Notes: generated from the letters alone by a model not told the origin. Counted from the stretch's first letter, positions 6,360 through 13,933 are shown. The stretch is 21,872 bases of DNA from an uncultured Clostridia bacterium (GCA_937920235.1 CALGUK010000018.1:1-21872); one strand, 5' to 3'. Numbers and translations are program-made.

Positions 6360-7487
6360 ATGGGAGACTTTTCTGTGATTGTCGCATACCGTGACGGAAG
6401 AGCGTATTGGAACAAAAAGAACTATCCTACCGGTATATTCGCAATAAATTTTTTGAATGTTTTTTATAAAAATAATACCGCCACAAGAATTTCCGTCTTT
6501 TCAGACGAAATCAACCACAATATCCTCAAGCAATTAAGATGCGGTTATCTCAACATCCGCAATTTAACCGATACAGGCAGAATGATTCTTGAAGAGTTGA
6601 AGGCTCTGCCTAACATACCTGTATACAGTACCCTTGACTTTGATGCTATCCGAGAAAGAGTAGCATACCTTTTCAGTGAAGAAACAGGTCAGCGTATATG
6701 TGAATACTTTGTCCGAAGAGCCGAAATTGGTCTTATACCCCAAGATGAGGTTGTTGTTGATACTGCTTACCGCCATTGCGATTTTGATTATATAAATGAG
6801 TGTGAAGGTATCATTAATGAGTTAACCGGAATTATTACATTCTTCAACAATATCAGCGATGATATGTACTATGCCCATAAAAACCTTGTTGCCTTTGTCA
6901 ATTCTCTGCCTGATATCGAAAAGCACGATGAGGGTCATCTCTTGCCCGTAGCAAAGCAGATATTCGGTAATAAGACTTTTTCGGTAAAAGAAGAGTTTAT
7001 TGAGGTCAAGAAAAACATAAAGAGTCAGTTTACAACAGTTGCAAGAAAGCTATACTTTGACAGCTTTTACAGCTTTATTGTTACGGATTTCTTTGAGGGC
7101 TTGCACCATGGCCATTATCCGAAAAGATGTGAGATTTGCGGCAAGTATTTTCTTATGCAGAGTGCAAGAAAGCAAAGATACTGTACTAATGGCATAGCAC
7201 CTGAAAAGATAAACGGTCAGAAGCTTACCTGCAGACAGTATGCTGCCGCTATCCGTAAAAAGGAGCTGTCCGAAAACAATCCTATTATGGATATTTACAA
7301 CAAGCGTTGCAGCTGTATCCGTACCGAAGCTTTACGAGGTACAATAACATCTGAATTTGCTGAAAAAGCAAAGGTAATAGCAAAGAATAGAATGCTTTTA
7401 GCCAAGCGTAACCCTGAATATTTCAAAACACAGTACAAAAAGGATTTGAGCCGTAAAAAGCTCTATGCAGATACGGAGAAAAACTAA
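6360..7487 (+). CDS. DUF6076 family protein with C-terminal zinc-binding site
   Basis: 375 aa. It resembles DUF6076 proteins of Firmicutes mobile elements; function unknown. The N-terminal ~240 residues are alpha/beta without recognisable catalytic motifs. The C-terminal part has a four-cysteine zinc site, Cys257-x2-Cys260 (RCEICGKYF), Cys275 and Cys291, followed by a very basic tail rich in Lys/Arg, suggesting nucleic-acid binding. It has its own promoter and is followed after 18 nt by the sigma-like gene, whose start has a GAAAGGA ribosome binding site; the two form an operon. The recurring pairing suggests the protein works with the sigma-like factor, for example as regulator or partner; this is inference. 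Confidence 0.75.
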   Translation: MGDFSVIVAYRDGRAYWNKKNYPTGIFAINFLNVFYKNNTATRISVFSDEINHNILKQLRCGYLNIRNLTDTGRMILEELKALPNIPVYSTLDFDAIRERVAYLFSEETGQRICEYFVRRAEIGLIPQDEVVVDTAYRHCDFDYINECEGIINELTGIITFFNNISDDMYYAHKNLVAFVNSLPDIEKHDEGHLLPVAKQIFGNKTFSVKEEFIEVKKNIKSQFTTVARKLYFDSFYSFIVTDFFEGLHHGHYPKRCEICGKYFLMQSARKQRYCTNGIAPEKINGQKLTCRQYAAAIRKKELSENNPIMDIYNKRCSCIRTEALRGTITSEFAEKAKVIAKNRMLLAKRNPEYFKTQYKKDLSRKKLYADTEKN

Positions 7488-7505
7488 CCGAAAGGATGTG
7501 GCATA

Positions 7506-8408
7506 ATGAAAAAATGGGAAGAAGATTTATATATGTTTCACTGTGCCACGGCACCGACAGAGAGGAAATCCTTGCAGGAATATATTGAGCTTTACCTGAC
7601 CGAGAGAGACGAAAGGTATTTTGAATATTTTCTACACTTTTATGAACCAAGACTCAACGATAAGATTTACGGTATAGTACACAACTATGCTATGCAGGGG
7701 CATTTTGCTGATTTAAAAATGGTCTTCGTTCACGGACTTTACAAGGCTCTTGAAAGGTATGATTTATCACAAAATGTACCGTTCCTGTATTTTGCAAAGT
7801 ATTATTATGAGCATGAGATTCACGAATATATCCGTTCAATGAGGCACGGTCTTACAATACCAAATGCAGATGAGGATAAAATGCTCCGCAAGGCTATGGC
7901 TCTTTACAGAGAGTATGGAGAAATTGCCACGCAAGAAAACATTGAAAAGATAGCAGAACAGATTGACCGTTCACCGAAATTCACCTGTGAGCTTATTGTC
8001 GCAGGTCTCCGCAACACATTGTTTATACCGTTTTACAAAGAATACTGTGATGAAGATTCAGAGGAAACCGCAGAAGATGTTACAAGCGACAACACCTTTA
8101 ACCCTGAGCTTGAACTTATACGAAAAGAGCAATCTGAGGCAATATGGGGTGCATACAACGAACTTGATATTGGTACACAGATGATGATTGCAGATAATCT
8201 TGCCTTCTGCCCGGAATGTCACAGCATATTTGAGATGCAAAAAGACAAAAACGGCGAACCCGTTAAGGTCCGCCGTAAGAAGAAAACGTATAAAGAGATT
8301 GCAATGCTTAATGAAATGTCAGAAGAGGAAAGTGTGAGGGTCGCTTTGCAGAAGGGGTATGAGGTGATGAGGGAGAAGATGTTGGAGAGTGAGTATTATG
8401 CAAGGTGA
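7506..8408 (+). CDS. Sigma-70-family-like factor with CxxC insertion in region 4
   Basis: 300 aa. Residues about 70-115 look like sigma region 2 (LKMVFVHGLYKALERYD, then PFLYFAKYYYEHEIHEYIR), which binds core RNA polymerase and the -10 element. Residues about 130-165 resemble region 3 (IEKIAEQIDRSPKFTCEL). The end resembles a region 4 HTH (YKEIAMLNEMSEEESVRVALQKGYEVMREKM), but between its two halves is an insert with CPEC (C-x2-C) and a KKDKNGEPVKVRRKKK-like basic stretch. Standard sigma factors lack that. Paired with the DUF6076 gene, it may direct transcription of element genes. It could also be a degenerate sigma that acts as a plain DNA-binding regulator. No anti-sigma gene is adjacent. 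Confidence 0.72.
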   Translation: MKKWEEDLYMFHCATAPTERKSLQEYIELYLTERDERYFEYFLHFYEPRLNDKIYGIVHNYAMQGHFADLKMVFVHGLYKALERYDLSQNVPFLYFAKYYYEHEIHEYIRSMRHGLTIPNADEDKMLRKAMALYREYGEIATQENIEKIAEQIDRSPKFTCELIVAGLRNTLFIPFYKEYCDEDSEETAEDVTSDNTFNPELELIRKEQSEAIWGAYNELDIGTQMMIADNLAFCPECHSIFEMQKDKNGEPVKVRRKKKTYKEIAMLNEMSEEESVRVALQKGYEVMREKMLESEYYAR

Positions 8409-8430
8409 AAAAGGCAAAAACCTTCTGCTT

Positions 8431-8463
8431 TAAATTTTAAATAATTCTATTATTTAAAATTTA
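8431..8463. terminator. Perfect all-AT dyad between convergent genes
   Basis: TAAATTTTAAATAAT (8431-8445), spacer TCT, ATTATTTAAAATTTA (8449-8463): a perfect 15-bp inverted repeat made only of A and T. It lies between the ends of the sigma-like gene and the deoxyribosyltransferase-like gene and includes the latter's stop codon. Position suggests a bidirectional terminator, although its stem has no GC pairs. Confidence 0.5.
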
Positions 8464-9232
8464 ATCCTATCTCATACGGAAATGGTATCGAAAGTTCTCT
8501 AGGTGTTTCTGTAAAGATTATTCTTTTTGAAAGAGCAACCATAAATCCGAATTCAAACATCGTTCCTTTCCCAATAACGCCATCAGGATTACATACAATG
8601 ATGGCGTCTGAATGCCGAAACTTATTCATGTGTATATACTTGTGTTTCCAAGCATCACGATGATTTTTGAGTGGCTCTTGCCCCTCTAAAAGTATAAAAT
8701 TAGTTCCTTTCGTTTCAGGAACAATTTTAGTGGTCCAAGGACTCAATACAGAAACATTACGCTTTTGCAAGATAGACATCACAATACCAATTTCTTTTAA
8801 ATGCTGCTGAAAACTACCACATATAACAACTTGACGGAATTCTTGGTGATACAATCCTTGAATTATATTTGTTGTTCCGTCTATTAATTGACTCTTTTCT
8901 GCATAAAACTGTTCTAAATCAGGAGGTATAATATTCAGGTATAATCCATGGTTTACAAACACACTGATAACTAGCTTATCTTGGTCTAATTGTGAAAATT
9001 TTTGAAAAACACCAGTTGCATATAACCTAACTCGATAGTTGTCCATTACACCAAATTCTTTAGAGAATTTGCTTAAAAAAAGATCTATGGCATTAGATAA
9101 TTCTTCAATAGTTGCACTTGTTTCTAAAACAATCTTTTTGCGTGAAATCAGTTTTAATACAGAATTTTTTAAAGTGTACACATCAAATCCATTTGCACCA
9201 AAATGAATCCAAATTTTTTCTTCGTTCAACAT
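8450..9232 (-). CDS. Nucleoside 2-deoxyribosyltransferase-like protein with extra N-terminal domain
   Basis: 260 aa. Residues about 133-245 resemble the nucleoside deoxyribosyltransferase fold: VVICGSF start, SVLSPW strand, a MNKFRHSDAIIVCNPDG segment, and GKGTMFEFGFMVALSKRIIF, where Glu227 matches the catalytic Glu of that family. Members swap or hydrolyse the base of (deoxy)nucleosides or nucleotides. Residues 1-125 are a separate domain I cannot assign with confidence; RLYATGVF and the following region faintly recall the ASKHA fold of exopolyphosphatases. NDT enzymes are about 150 aa and usually single-domain, so the fusion is unusual. Start ATG 9232 has AGAGG 9 nt upstream. It is the last gene of the minus-strand nucleobase cluster, separated by 153 nt, with no clear promoter of its own seen. 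Confidence 0.72.
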   Translation of the reverse strand: MLNEEKIWIHFGANGFDVYTLKNSVLKLISRKKIVLETSATIEELSNAIDLFLSKFSKEFGVMDNYRVRLYATGVFQKFSQLDQDKLVISVFVNHGLYLNIIPPDLEQFYAEKSQLIDGTTNIIQGLYHQEFRQVVICGSFQQHLKEIGIVMSILQKRNVSVLSPWTTKIVPETKGTNFILLEGQEPLKNHRDAWKHKYIHMNKFRHSDAIIVCNPDGVIGKGTMFEFGFMVALSKRIIFTETPRELSIPFPYEIGLNFK

Positions 9233-9385
9233 AGTTTCTTACCTCTTTCTAATAACAAGAGTGTCTTTATTTTGATTTGTTTAAAAGGAAATAAAATGAT
9301 GTCTTCATATCGTGAAGTTGCTCTTTAGTTTGCTTATATTAAGATGATAATACTATTTTAGACATAACTTATAAAAAACTTGTGA

Positions 9386-10093
9386 CTATTGATTAAAAGA
9401 ATCAAGATACTTTTTTATATATTCATCCTTGTGTTTTGAATTGTATTGCATAATAAAACGAGGATGTTCTAATGGTATGATTTTGTTAAAAAAAGAATAC
9501 TCATCATTAATTTTGGATAAGTAATTGTAATTTTCTCCACTTCCAATACAATAACAGACAGAGGAGTCAATACCGAAATTTAATTGAGTCTTGATTGAAT
9601 TAACAATAAAGGGGGTCAATGTTTGTTTTAATTGTTTAGATTCATAGTAGTTACAGTTAATTAAATTCCCATTTGGCTTTACTTTTACTATGCCTATCGG
9701 GCAAACAAAATTTAAATAGTAATTTGAGTAAAAACGCTCACAACCACCGTATCTATGAATAACATCATATAAAAAACCTGATGATGATTTATTAACATAA
9801 AAATTATCAATAAAAATGCCTGTTTCTTGTTGCAGATGTTTCGCATCTTCAAACGGAACCCCCGTTACGGCAGTTCCACGGCGTGCAGGCGAGCTTCCAA
9901 GAATTAAACGGCGAATGTTATGATCATTATAATACTTTTGGTAAAAAGCTGTAGTAATTTTTTTGATTTCTTCTTTATTATCACCATTAAATGGATTAAT
10001 CATATTAAAACCGTCAGGCAAATCAATTGAAAACCTCGAAAGGTCATCATTAAATAATAATATCTGTTCAGCAAAAGTGTGTTTTTTTATCAT
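9386..10093 (-). CDS. SMUG2-like uracil-DNA glycosylase superfamily protein
   Basis: 235 aa. UDG-superfamily enzymes cut damaged or modified pyrimidines from DNA. Seen: FNMINPFNG near residue 29; the motif-1 region LGSSPARRGTAVTGVPFED (residues 64-82), matching the SMUG pattern G-x-NP...TGxPF; GFLYDVIHRYGGCERFYSNYY; and the C-terminal motif LEHPRFIMQY with His210. In SMUG/SMUG2 proteins the G-x-N-P Asn helps activate water; here that position is Ser67, so activity may be altered or lost, or the substrate different. It has its own well-formed minus-strand promoter and an AGGATGGT ribosome binding site. It sits between a deaminase-like/methyltransferase fusion and a deoxyribosyltransferase-like gene. 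Confidence 0.82.
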   Translation of the reverse strand: MIKKHTFAEQILLFNDDLSRFSIDLPDGFNMINPFNGDNKEEIKKITTAFYQKYYNDHNIRRLILGSSPARRGTAVTGVPFEDAKHLQQETGIFIDNFYVNKSSSGFLYDVIHRYGGCERFYSNYYLNFVCPIGIVKVKPNGNLINCNYYESKQLKQTLTPFIVNSIKTQLNFGIDSSVCYCIGSGENYNYLSKINDEYSFFNKIIPLEHPRFIMQYNSKHKDEYIKKYLDSFNQ

Positions 10094-10145
10094 AATTTAC
10101 CATCCTGATTTTTATAGTTTAATATAGATATTTCATAATGTTCGA

Positions 10146-10174
10146 ATTATATCATTTCTTAAAACAACTTTCAA
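10146..10174 (-). promoter_or_regulatory. Promoter of the SMUG2-like gene, -35 inside a hairpin arm
   Basis: On the minus strand: -35 TTGAAA (10174-10169), 17-nt spacer, consensus -10 TATAAT (10151-10146). The -35 falls at the loop-side end of one arm of the hairpin that ends the preceding gene, so terminator and promoter share sequence. Confidence 0.7.
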
Positions 10175-10196
10175 TTGTTTGAATGAAAGTTGTTTT
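10161..10196. terminator. 13-bp stem bidirectional terminator
   Basis: AAAACAACTTTCA (10161-10173), 10-nt loop, TGAAAGTTGTTTT (10184-10196): perfect arms beginning with A-run and ending with T-run on both strands. It follows the stop codon (10214) of the deaminase-like/methyltransferase gene. Confidence 0.75.
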
Positions 10197-10213
10197 ATTA
10201 GTTGGTGTTGGTA

Positions 10214-11461
10214 TTAGGTTTTGTAAGCGGATAAAAAAATCTCTGTATTAGTAGGAAAAATTTTTGTGTTTTTAAATCCAACTTTGATAAAATTATCTTT
10301 TATTAATCTAATTGTATCAAAACTTCTATATATATCAACTAGTTCTGTTCCAGGAATAATTAAACCGGGAATAATGGTGTTGTTATCAGGATTCAAAAAT
10401 CCATTTGCGACAGAAACGATAATCAACGCATTACTACGCAAAATTCTATATGCTTCTGCGATGGCCTCTTTAACATCAAAAAATGATGAGTTATAGGTTC
10501 TCAAAGATATGTATAAATCATAGCTGTTATCAGGTAGTTCTGACAGATTATCAGCACTAGATATAAGTGTTGTAGCATGTGGTATTTGCTCTTGAACTTT
10601 ATTCAATCCCGATGGAGCAATATCGATAAATGTAATATTAGTGCAATTTTGAAACAATTCTGACGCTTCTATTCCACTTCCCACGCCTATATTTAATACG
10701 TGCTTTTTTTCTATCGGGATTTCAGATAAACTGTTGTAATAAGCAACAAACCGTTTTTTCCAGTCTGTGTTTATAGAGCGTACATCGTTGTTATAATCAT
10801 ATGTAGAGTATTTATCGTCAAATGCGTTTGAAACTGCACTATGAACAATGTTTACTGCTTTTGAAAAGTCTATACTATATTTGCTACTAACAAGAGATGC
10901 AAGTGCAAACTTTTGCTTATTTGCATGGAGTTCTTCGTATAAAATGGGAAACCCCTCATCCTTCAGATTTTCTAATACCAAACTACTGATTCTCATCTCT
11001 GCATAGAAAGGACTGTTTTTTATGCTCTGTGGGCAGCATGCATAATACTGGCTATTTAGTTCTAATATTTTACATTGTAATTCATCAGGGTATCGGTATA
11101 CACAATCGAGCTTACTAACTGGATCATTTTCAAAATAACAGTCCAACATAGGGTCAGGAAGACCGATATAAATTTCGTTAATGTGAATTTCGTTAATTAA
11201 TCTTGATAAATGGAAAGAGTTGTCTTCTGTTAAGGTATTTATCGACAAGTATAATTGATGAGATTGAATGATATTTTGTCGACGAATTTTGTTGATAAGA
11301 GTGGTGTACCATGGAGCACCGCTTTCTTCACCTGAATAGGCCGAACAGATTATTTCATTCTGCGATGATACAAGGACTGCTCCTACTTTTAATCCCAACT
11401 GCGTAGTTTGATTGGAAAGGATAATAGAGTTGATCATCCAATCGATGTTGTTTTTGTTCAC
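10214..11461 (-). CDS. RibD/dCMP-deaminase-like domain fused to a class I SAM methyltransferase
   Basis: About 415 aa. Residues 8-150 follow the RibD/CDA-fold order (numbering from an upstream GTG at 11470; subtract 3): WMINSIILSN, LKVGAVLVSSQNEII, LYLSINTL, LINEIHINEIYIGLPDPM. However, the zinc and catalytic motifs are missing: no H-A-E after the first strand, and the PC-x2-C site reads INTL...FHLS. So the domain is probably not an active deaminase. Residues about 255-385 are a Rossmann methyltransferase: motif I VLNIGVGSG, acidic FIDIAPS, then LPDNSYDLYISLRTYN. The start chosen is GTG 11461: AAGGAG is 8 nt upstream, and GTGA overlaps the glycosylase stop by 4 nt (translational coupling). 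Methyl acceptor unknown; small-molecule, nucleobase and tRNA targets are all possible. Confidence 0.75.
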   Translation of the reverse strand: MNKNNIDWMINSIILSNQTTQLGLKVGAVLVSSQNEIICSAYSGEESGAPWYTTLINKIRRQNIIQSHQLYLSINTLTEDNSFHLSRLINEIHINEIYIGLPDPMLDCYFENDPVSKLDCVYRYPDELQCKILELNSQYYACCPQSIKNSPFYAEMRISSLVLENLKDEGFPILYEELHANKQKFALASLVSSKYSIDFSKAVNIVHSAVSNAFDDKYSTYDYNNDVRSINTDWKKRFVAYYNSLSEIPIEKKHVLNIGVGSGIEASELFQNCTNITFIDIAPSGLNKVQEQIPHATTLISSADNLSELPDNSYDLYISLRTYNSSFFDVKEAIAEAYRILRSNALIIVSVANGFLNPDNNTIIPGLIIPGTELVDIYRSFDTIRLIKDNFIKVGFKNTKIFPTNTEIFLSAYKT

Positions 11462-12123
11462 ATTGAACACTCCTTCTGTAAAATGATATCATCAAAAGGA
11501 TGTTGTGTTAGTCCTAACTCAATAGATTTCCAAAGATAAGAAGATACTATCGATGAGTATTCGTGCCAATCGCGAAAATATTCCTCTAAGTCTTTTGACG
11601 AGGGGAGGTCTTGTAATGAATACATCCATTGAATTGTACGCCGAATGGTGCCATCCCCCGTAGACAGAACGTTTTCACGACCTAAAGAAAAAATTAAATA
11701 CATTTCAGCAGTCCATCTACCAATCCCTTTGAAGGCGGTAAGTTCTTTTACTACTTCTTCATTTGAGAGATTAACTAATCCATCAAAGTTTAACTTTTGA
11801 TCCACAATACCTTTCGCTAGTGTTTTTATATATTCAATTTTGCGATTGGATAGTCCTACATTTCGGAGTTCACTTTCACTGATTGAAAGCATCATATTCG
11901 GTGTTATATCACCAAAAGTTGCACATACTCTTTGCCATATGGTTTCACGGGCTTTGTCACTAATTTGTTGTCCTATAATATATTTAGTAATACATTTAAA
12001 TCCATCAGGTTCAACTTCTAATATGCTTGTACCAATGTGTTTTATTAGTTGTCCTAATGTTTTGTCTGTTTTAATGAGATACTGCACTCTATAGTCATTT
12101 AAATCATACTTTAAAACCTGCAT
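11458..12123 (-). CDS. AlkA-like DNA glycosylase (HhH-GPD superfamily)
   Basis: 221 aa. HhH-GPD glycosylases flip out and excise damaged bases, here most like 3-methyladenine glycosylase II. Seen: ITKYIIGQQIS (family entry motif), VGLSNRKIEYIKTLAKGI, the helix-hairpin-helix LTAFKGIGRWTAEMYLIFSLGR, and the following LSTGDGTIRR whose Asp (about 157) fits the catalytic Asp. No Fe-S cluster cysteines. AlkA's extra N-terminal domain is missing, as in many shorter Firmicutes homologues. ATG 12123 is preferred: AAAGGA is 11 nt upstream, while an ATG four codons earlier overlaps that site. First gene of the minus-strand cluster, coupled to the next gene by a GTGA overlap. Confidence 0.88.
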   Translation of the reverse strand: MQVLKYDLNDYRVQYLIKTDKTLGQLIKHIGTSILEVEPDGFKCITKYIIGQQISDKARETIWQRVCATFGDITPNMMLSISESELRNVGLSNRKIEYIKTLAKGIVDQKLNFDGLVNLSNEEVVKELTAFKGIGRWTAEMYLIFSLGRENVLSTGDGTIRRTIQWMYSLQDLPSSKDLEEYFRDWHEYSSIVSSYLWKSIELGLTQHPFDDIILQKECSM

Positions 12124-12422
12124 AACTGTTTCCATCCTTTAAGGCGATATTAAGTTTATATATTGAATACAAATGCTATACAGAACCATCGAAACATCTA
12201 CCCATATTACAAATTATGTAGATATCGACAATAAGGAATAGACATTCGCATATTAATTGATAAGTATACAATTAGACTTTTATTAAAAATATAATAGTCT
12301 AATACATCTATAAGATATACTTAATTTGAATTCATTAACAATACACTTAGCAAAAACGCACCTTTTTTCTACAAAAATGCTTTCTTTTTCGATAGGAAAA
12401 CCAAATTACAACAACAAAAAAC
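12124..12422. other. AT-rich divergent intergenic region
   Basis: No gene. It separates the minus-strand glycosylase from the plus-strand acetyltransferase operon. A possible minus-strand promoter is TTGTCG (12231-12226), 16-nt spacer, TAATAT (12209-12204), giving a leader of about 75 nt ahead of the glycosylase. ATCTAC/GTAGAT arms at about 12196-12223 overlap it and could be an operator. Both are weak calls. Confidence 0.35.
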
Positions 12423-12451
12423 TTGACAAAACTCAACGCAATTGCTACAAT
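12423..12451 (+). promoter_or_regulatory. Promoter of the acetyltransferase-tetR operon
   Basis: Consensus -35 TTGACA (12423-12428), 17-nt spacer, -10 TACAAT (12446-12451). The TetR-type operator begins 3 nt after the -10, covering the start of transcription. Confidence 0.82.
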
Positions 12452-12453
12452 TA

Positions 12454-12470
12454 ACATACTAAAAGTATGT
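12454..12470. promoter_or_regulatory. TetR-type operator 1
   Basis: ACATACTAAAAGTATGT is a perfect dyad (ACATAC-N5-GTATGT) just downstream of the -10 box, so a bound repressor would block initiation. Two related sites lie ahead of the transporter gene. Confidence 0.75.
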
Positions 12471-12480
12471 AAGGTGTATT

Positions 12481-13227
12481 ATGGAACAATCAATAACCTA
12501 TAAAAACTTAGTCGATGCCTTTCGTGAAAGTGGCATTAAAAATGGTACTATTCTTGAAGTTCACAGCTCTTTAAGTAGTTTTGGTTATGTTGAAGGCGGA
12601 GCCGAAACTGTAATTTCTGCATTAAAAGATGTTGTTGGAACTGAAGGCAGTATTTTTATGCCTGCTCTGCGTTTAAGTCCTGAGTTGCCATTAACGGACG
12701 AAGACAAGAATTTAGGCATAACAGTAAAAATTAAAATACTCCCCGAAGTACGAGAGAGAAGTGCTATGGGAATTATCGCAGATACTTTCCGTATGCAACC
12801 TGATACTGTAACAGGTAATGGCATTTTTCAGATTACAGGTTGGGGAAAATATGCAAATGAAGCTGCAAAAAGCGGTCTTGATTTTGCTATTCACCACGGT
12901 GGAATGGCGTTGCTTTTAGGTGTAGATATATATAAGCTAACCGCTATGCACTATGTTGAGGATGCAATCCCTGATGAAATCAATAAATTGTTCGCTAATG
13001 ATAAAGGCATAGACAAAATCTATCCGGAAGACGAATGGTTTGTTGAAACAAAGCATCCATCCGTAAAACCGTGGTACACAATACAGACTATGGCGTACGA
13101 AAAGGGACTTATAAAAGAAGGCTACATTGGTAGATGCAAATATATGTATTTCAACATATGGGATGTAGTAAATCTGTACAAACATGAGTTAGAAAACAAT
13201 CCGTACAAGTTATACGGAATCGAATAA
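12481..13227 (+). CDS. Aminoglycoside N(3)-acetyltransferase (AAC(3)/YokD) family protein
   Basis: 248 aa, slightly short for the family (about 260-280). AAC(3) enzymes move acetyl from acetyl-CoA to the 3-amino group of aminoglycosides; relatives such as YokD act on other or unknown amines. Seen: ILEVHSSLSSFGYVEGGAETVISAL (residues 24-48), GSIFMPAL, RSAMGIIADTFR and the active-site-type LTAMHYVED with His157. The S-x-HP-x2-S region of true aminoglycoside enzymes is replaced by TGNGIFQITGWGKY, so aminoglycosides may not be the substrate. ATG 12481 follows AAGGTG. It is first in an operon with tetR (15-nt gap), under an inducible-type operator, and shares that operator with a transporter, so a common small-molecule inducer is likely. 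Confidence 0.85.
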   Translation: MEQSITYKNLVDAFRESGIKNGTILEVHSSLSSFGYVEGGAETVISALKDVVGTEGSIFMPALRLSPELPLTDEDKNLGITVKIKILPEVRERSAMGIIADTFRMQPDTVTGNGIFQITGWGKYANEAAKSGLDFAIHHGGMALLLGVDIYKLTAMHYVEDAIPDEINKLFANDKGIDKIYPEDEWFVETKHPSVKPWYTIQTMAYEKGLIKEGYIGRCKYMYFNIWDVVNLYKHELENNPYKLYGIE

Positions 13228-13242
13228 TCGGTAAGGTGAATT

Positions 13243-13905
13243 ATGGCAAGGAATAAATATCCCGAGGAAACAGTAACCTTGATTCTTGACACAGCTCAAA
13301 GGTTGTTTCTTGAAAAAGGTTACGAGCACACAACAATTCAAGATATTATTGATAATTTAGGTGGTCTGACAAAAGGTGCTATTTATCATCACTTCACATC
13401 AAAAGAGGATATTCTGAGCGCAGTTACTGCAAGGCTTTTTCAGGAAAACTCTTTGGCTCGTAAGTGGAATAAGATAGCAGAAGACACATCTCTCAACGGT
13501 GCAGAGAAGCTTAAAGCTATGCTTTATGAATCTCTTGTTGATGAACAAGAGCAAAAGTTCAGAAGTATGGGTATTCATCTGCAGAATATGCCGCACATGT
13601 TGAGTGACTTGCTTTTAAGGTCTGTTAATGATATTGCACCTAATGCAATCAAGCCTGTACTTGAAGAGGGTTTAAAAGACGGCTCAATCAAAGTACCCTT
13701 TGCAAAAGAGCTTGCAGAGGTTATATCTCTACTAGCTAATGTTTGGCTCAATCCCCTTGTTTTCTCAATGAGCGATGAGGATATTGAGAAAAAGTGTCAG
13801 GTAATCTTGGGCATGATGGCTATGCTCGGTGTTGATGTTACTGATATTTACCCGGCAGTTTACAATATGAACAAGCAAATCAACGAAATGGATAACAGAA
13901 AATGA
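13243..13905 (+). CDS. TetR/AcrR family transcriptional regulator
   Basis: 220 aa, typical length. The N-terminal HTH is clear: LILDTAQRLFLEKGYEHTTIQDIIDNLG, then LTKGAIYHHFTSKEDIL (residues about 8-56). The rest is the helical ligand-binding and dimer domain. TetR regulators bind short dyads as dimers and let go when a ligand binds. Three matching 17-bp dyads (12454, 13944, 14010) flank the acetyltransferase and transporter genes, so autoregulation plus control of the transporter is likely. ATG 13243 follows AAGGTG by 5 nt. The ligand is unknown; it may be a compound acetylated by the upstream enzyme or moved by the transporter. Confidence 0.93.
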   Translation: MARNKYPEETVTLILDTAQRLFLEKGYEHTTIQDIIDNLGGLTKGAIYHHFTSKEDILSAVTARLFQENSLARKWNKIAEDTSLNGAEKLKAMLYESLVDEQEQKFRSMGIHLQNMPHMLSDLLLRSVNDIAPNAIKPVLEEGLKDGSIKVPFAKELAEVISLLANVWLNPLVFSMSDEDIEKKCQVILGMMAMLGVDVTDIYPAVYNMNKQINEMDNRK

Positions 13906-13909
13906 TAGG

Positions 13910-13933
13910 TTGCCACCTCGGTGGCAATTTATT
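13910..13933 (+). terminator. Terminator after tetR
   Basis: TTGCCACC (13910-13917)/GGTGGCAA (13920-13927) with a very small loop, then TTTATT. It separates the tetR operon from the transporter transcript. A second short hairpin GCCGC/GCGGC follows at 13978-13991. Confidence 0.7.

Noticed and set aside
12196..12223. ATCTAC/GTAGAT hairpin as a terminator
   Set aside because: No T-run and located in a divergent promoter region; kept only as a possible operator.
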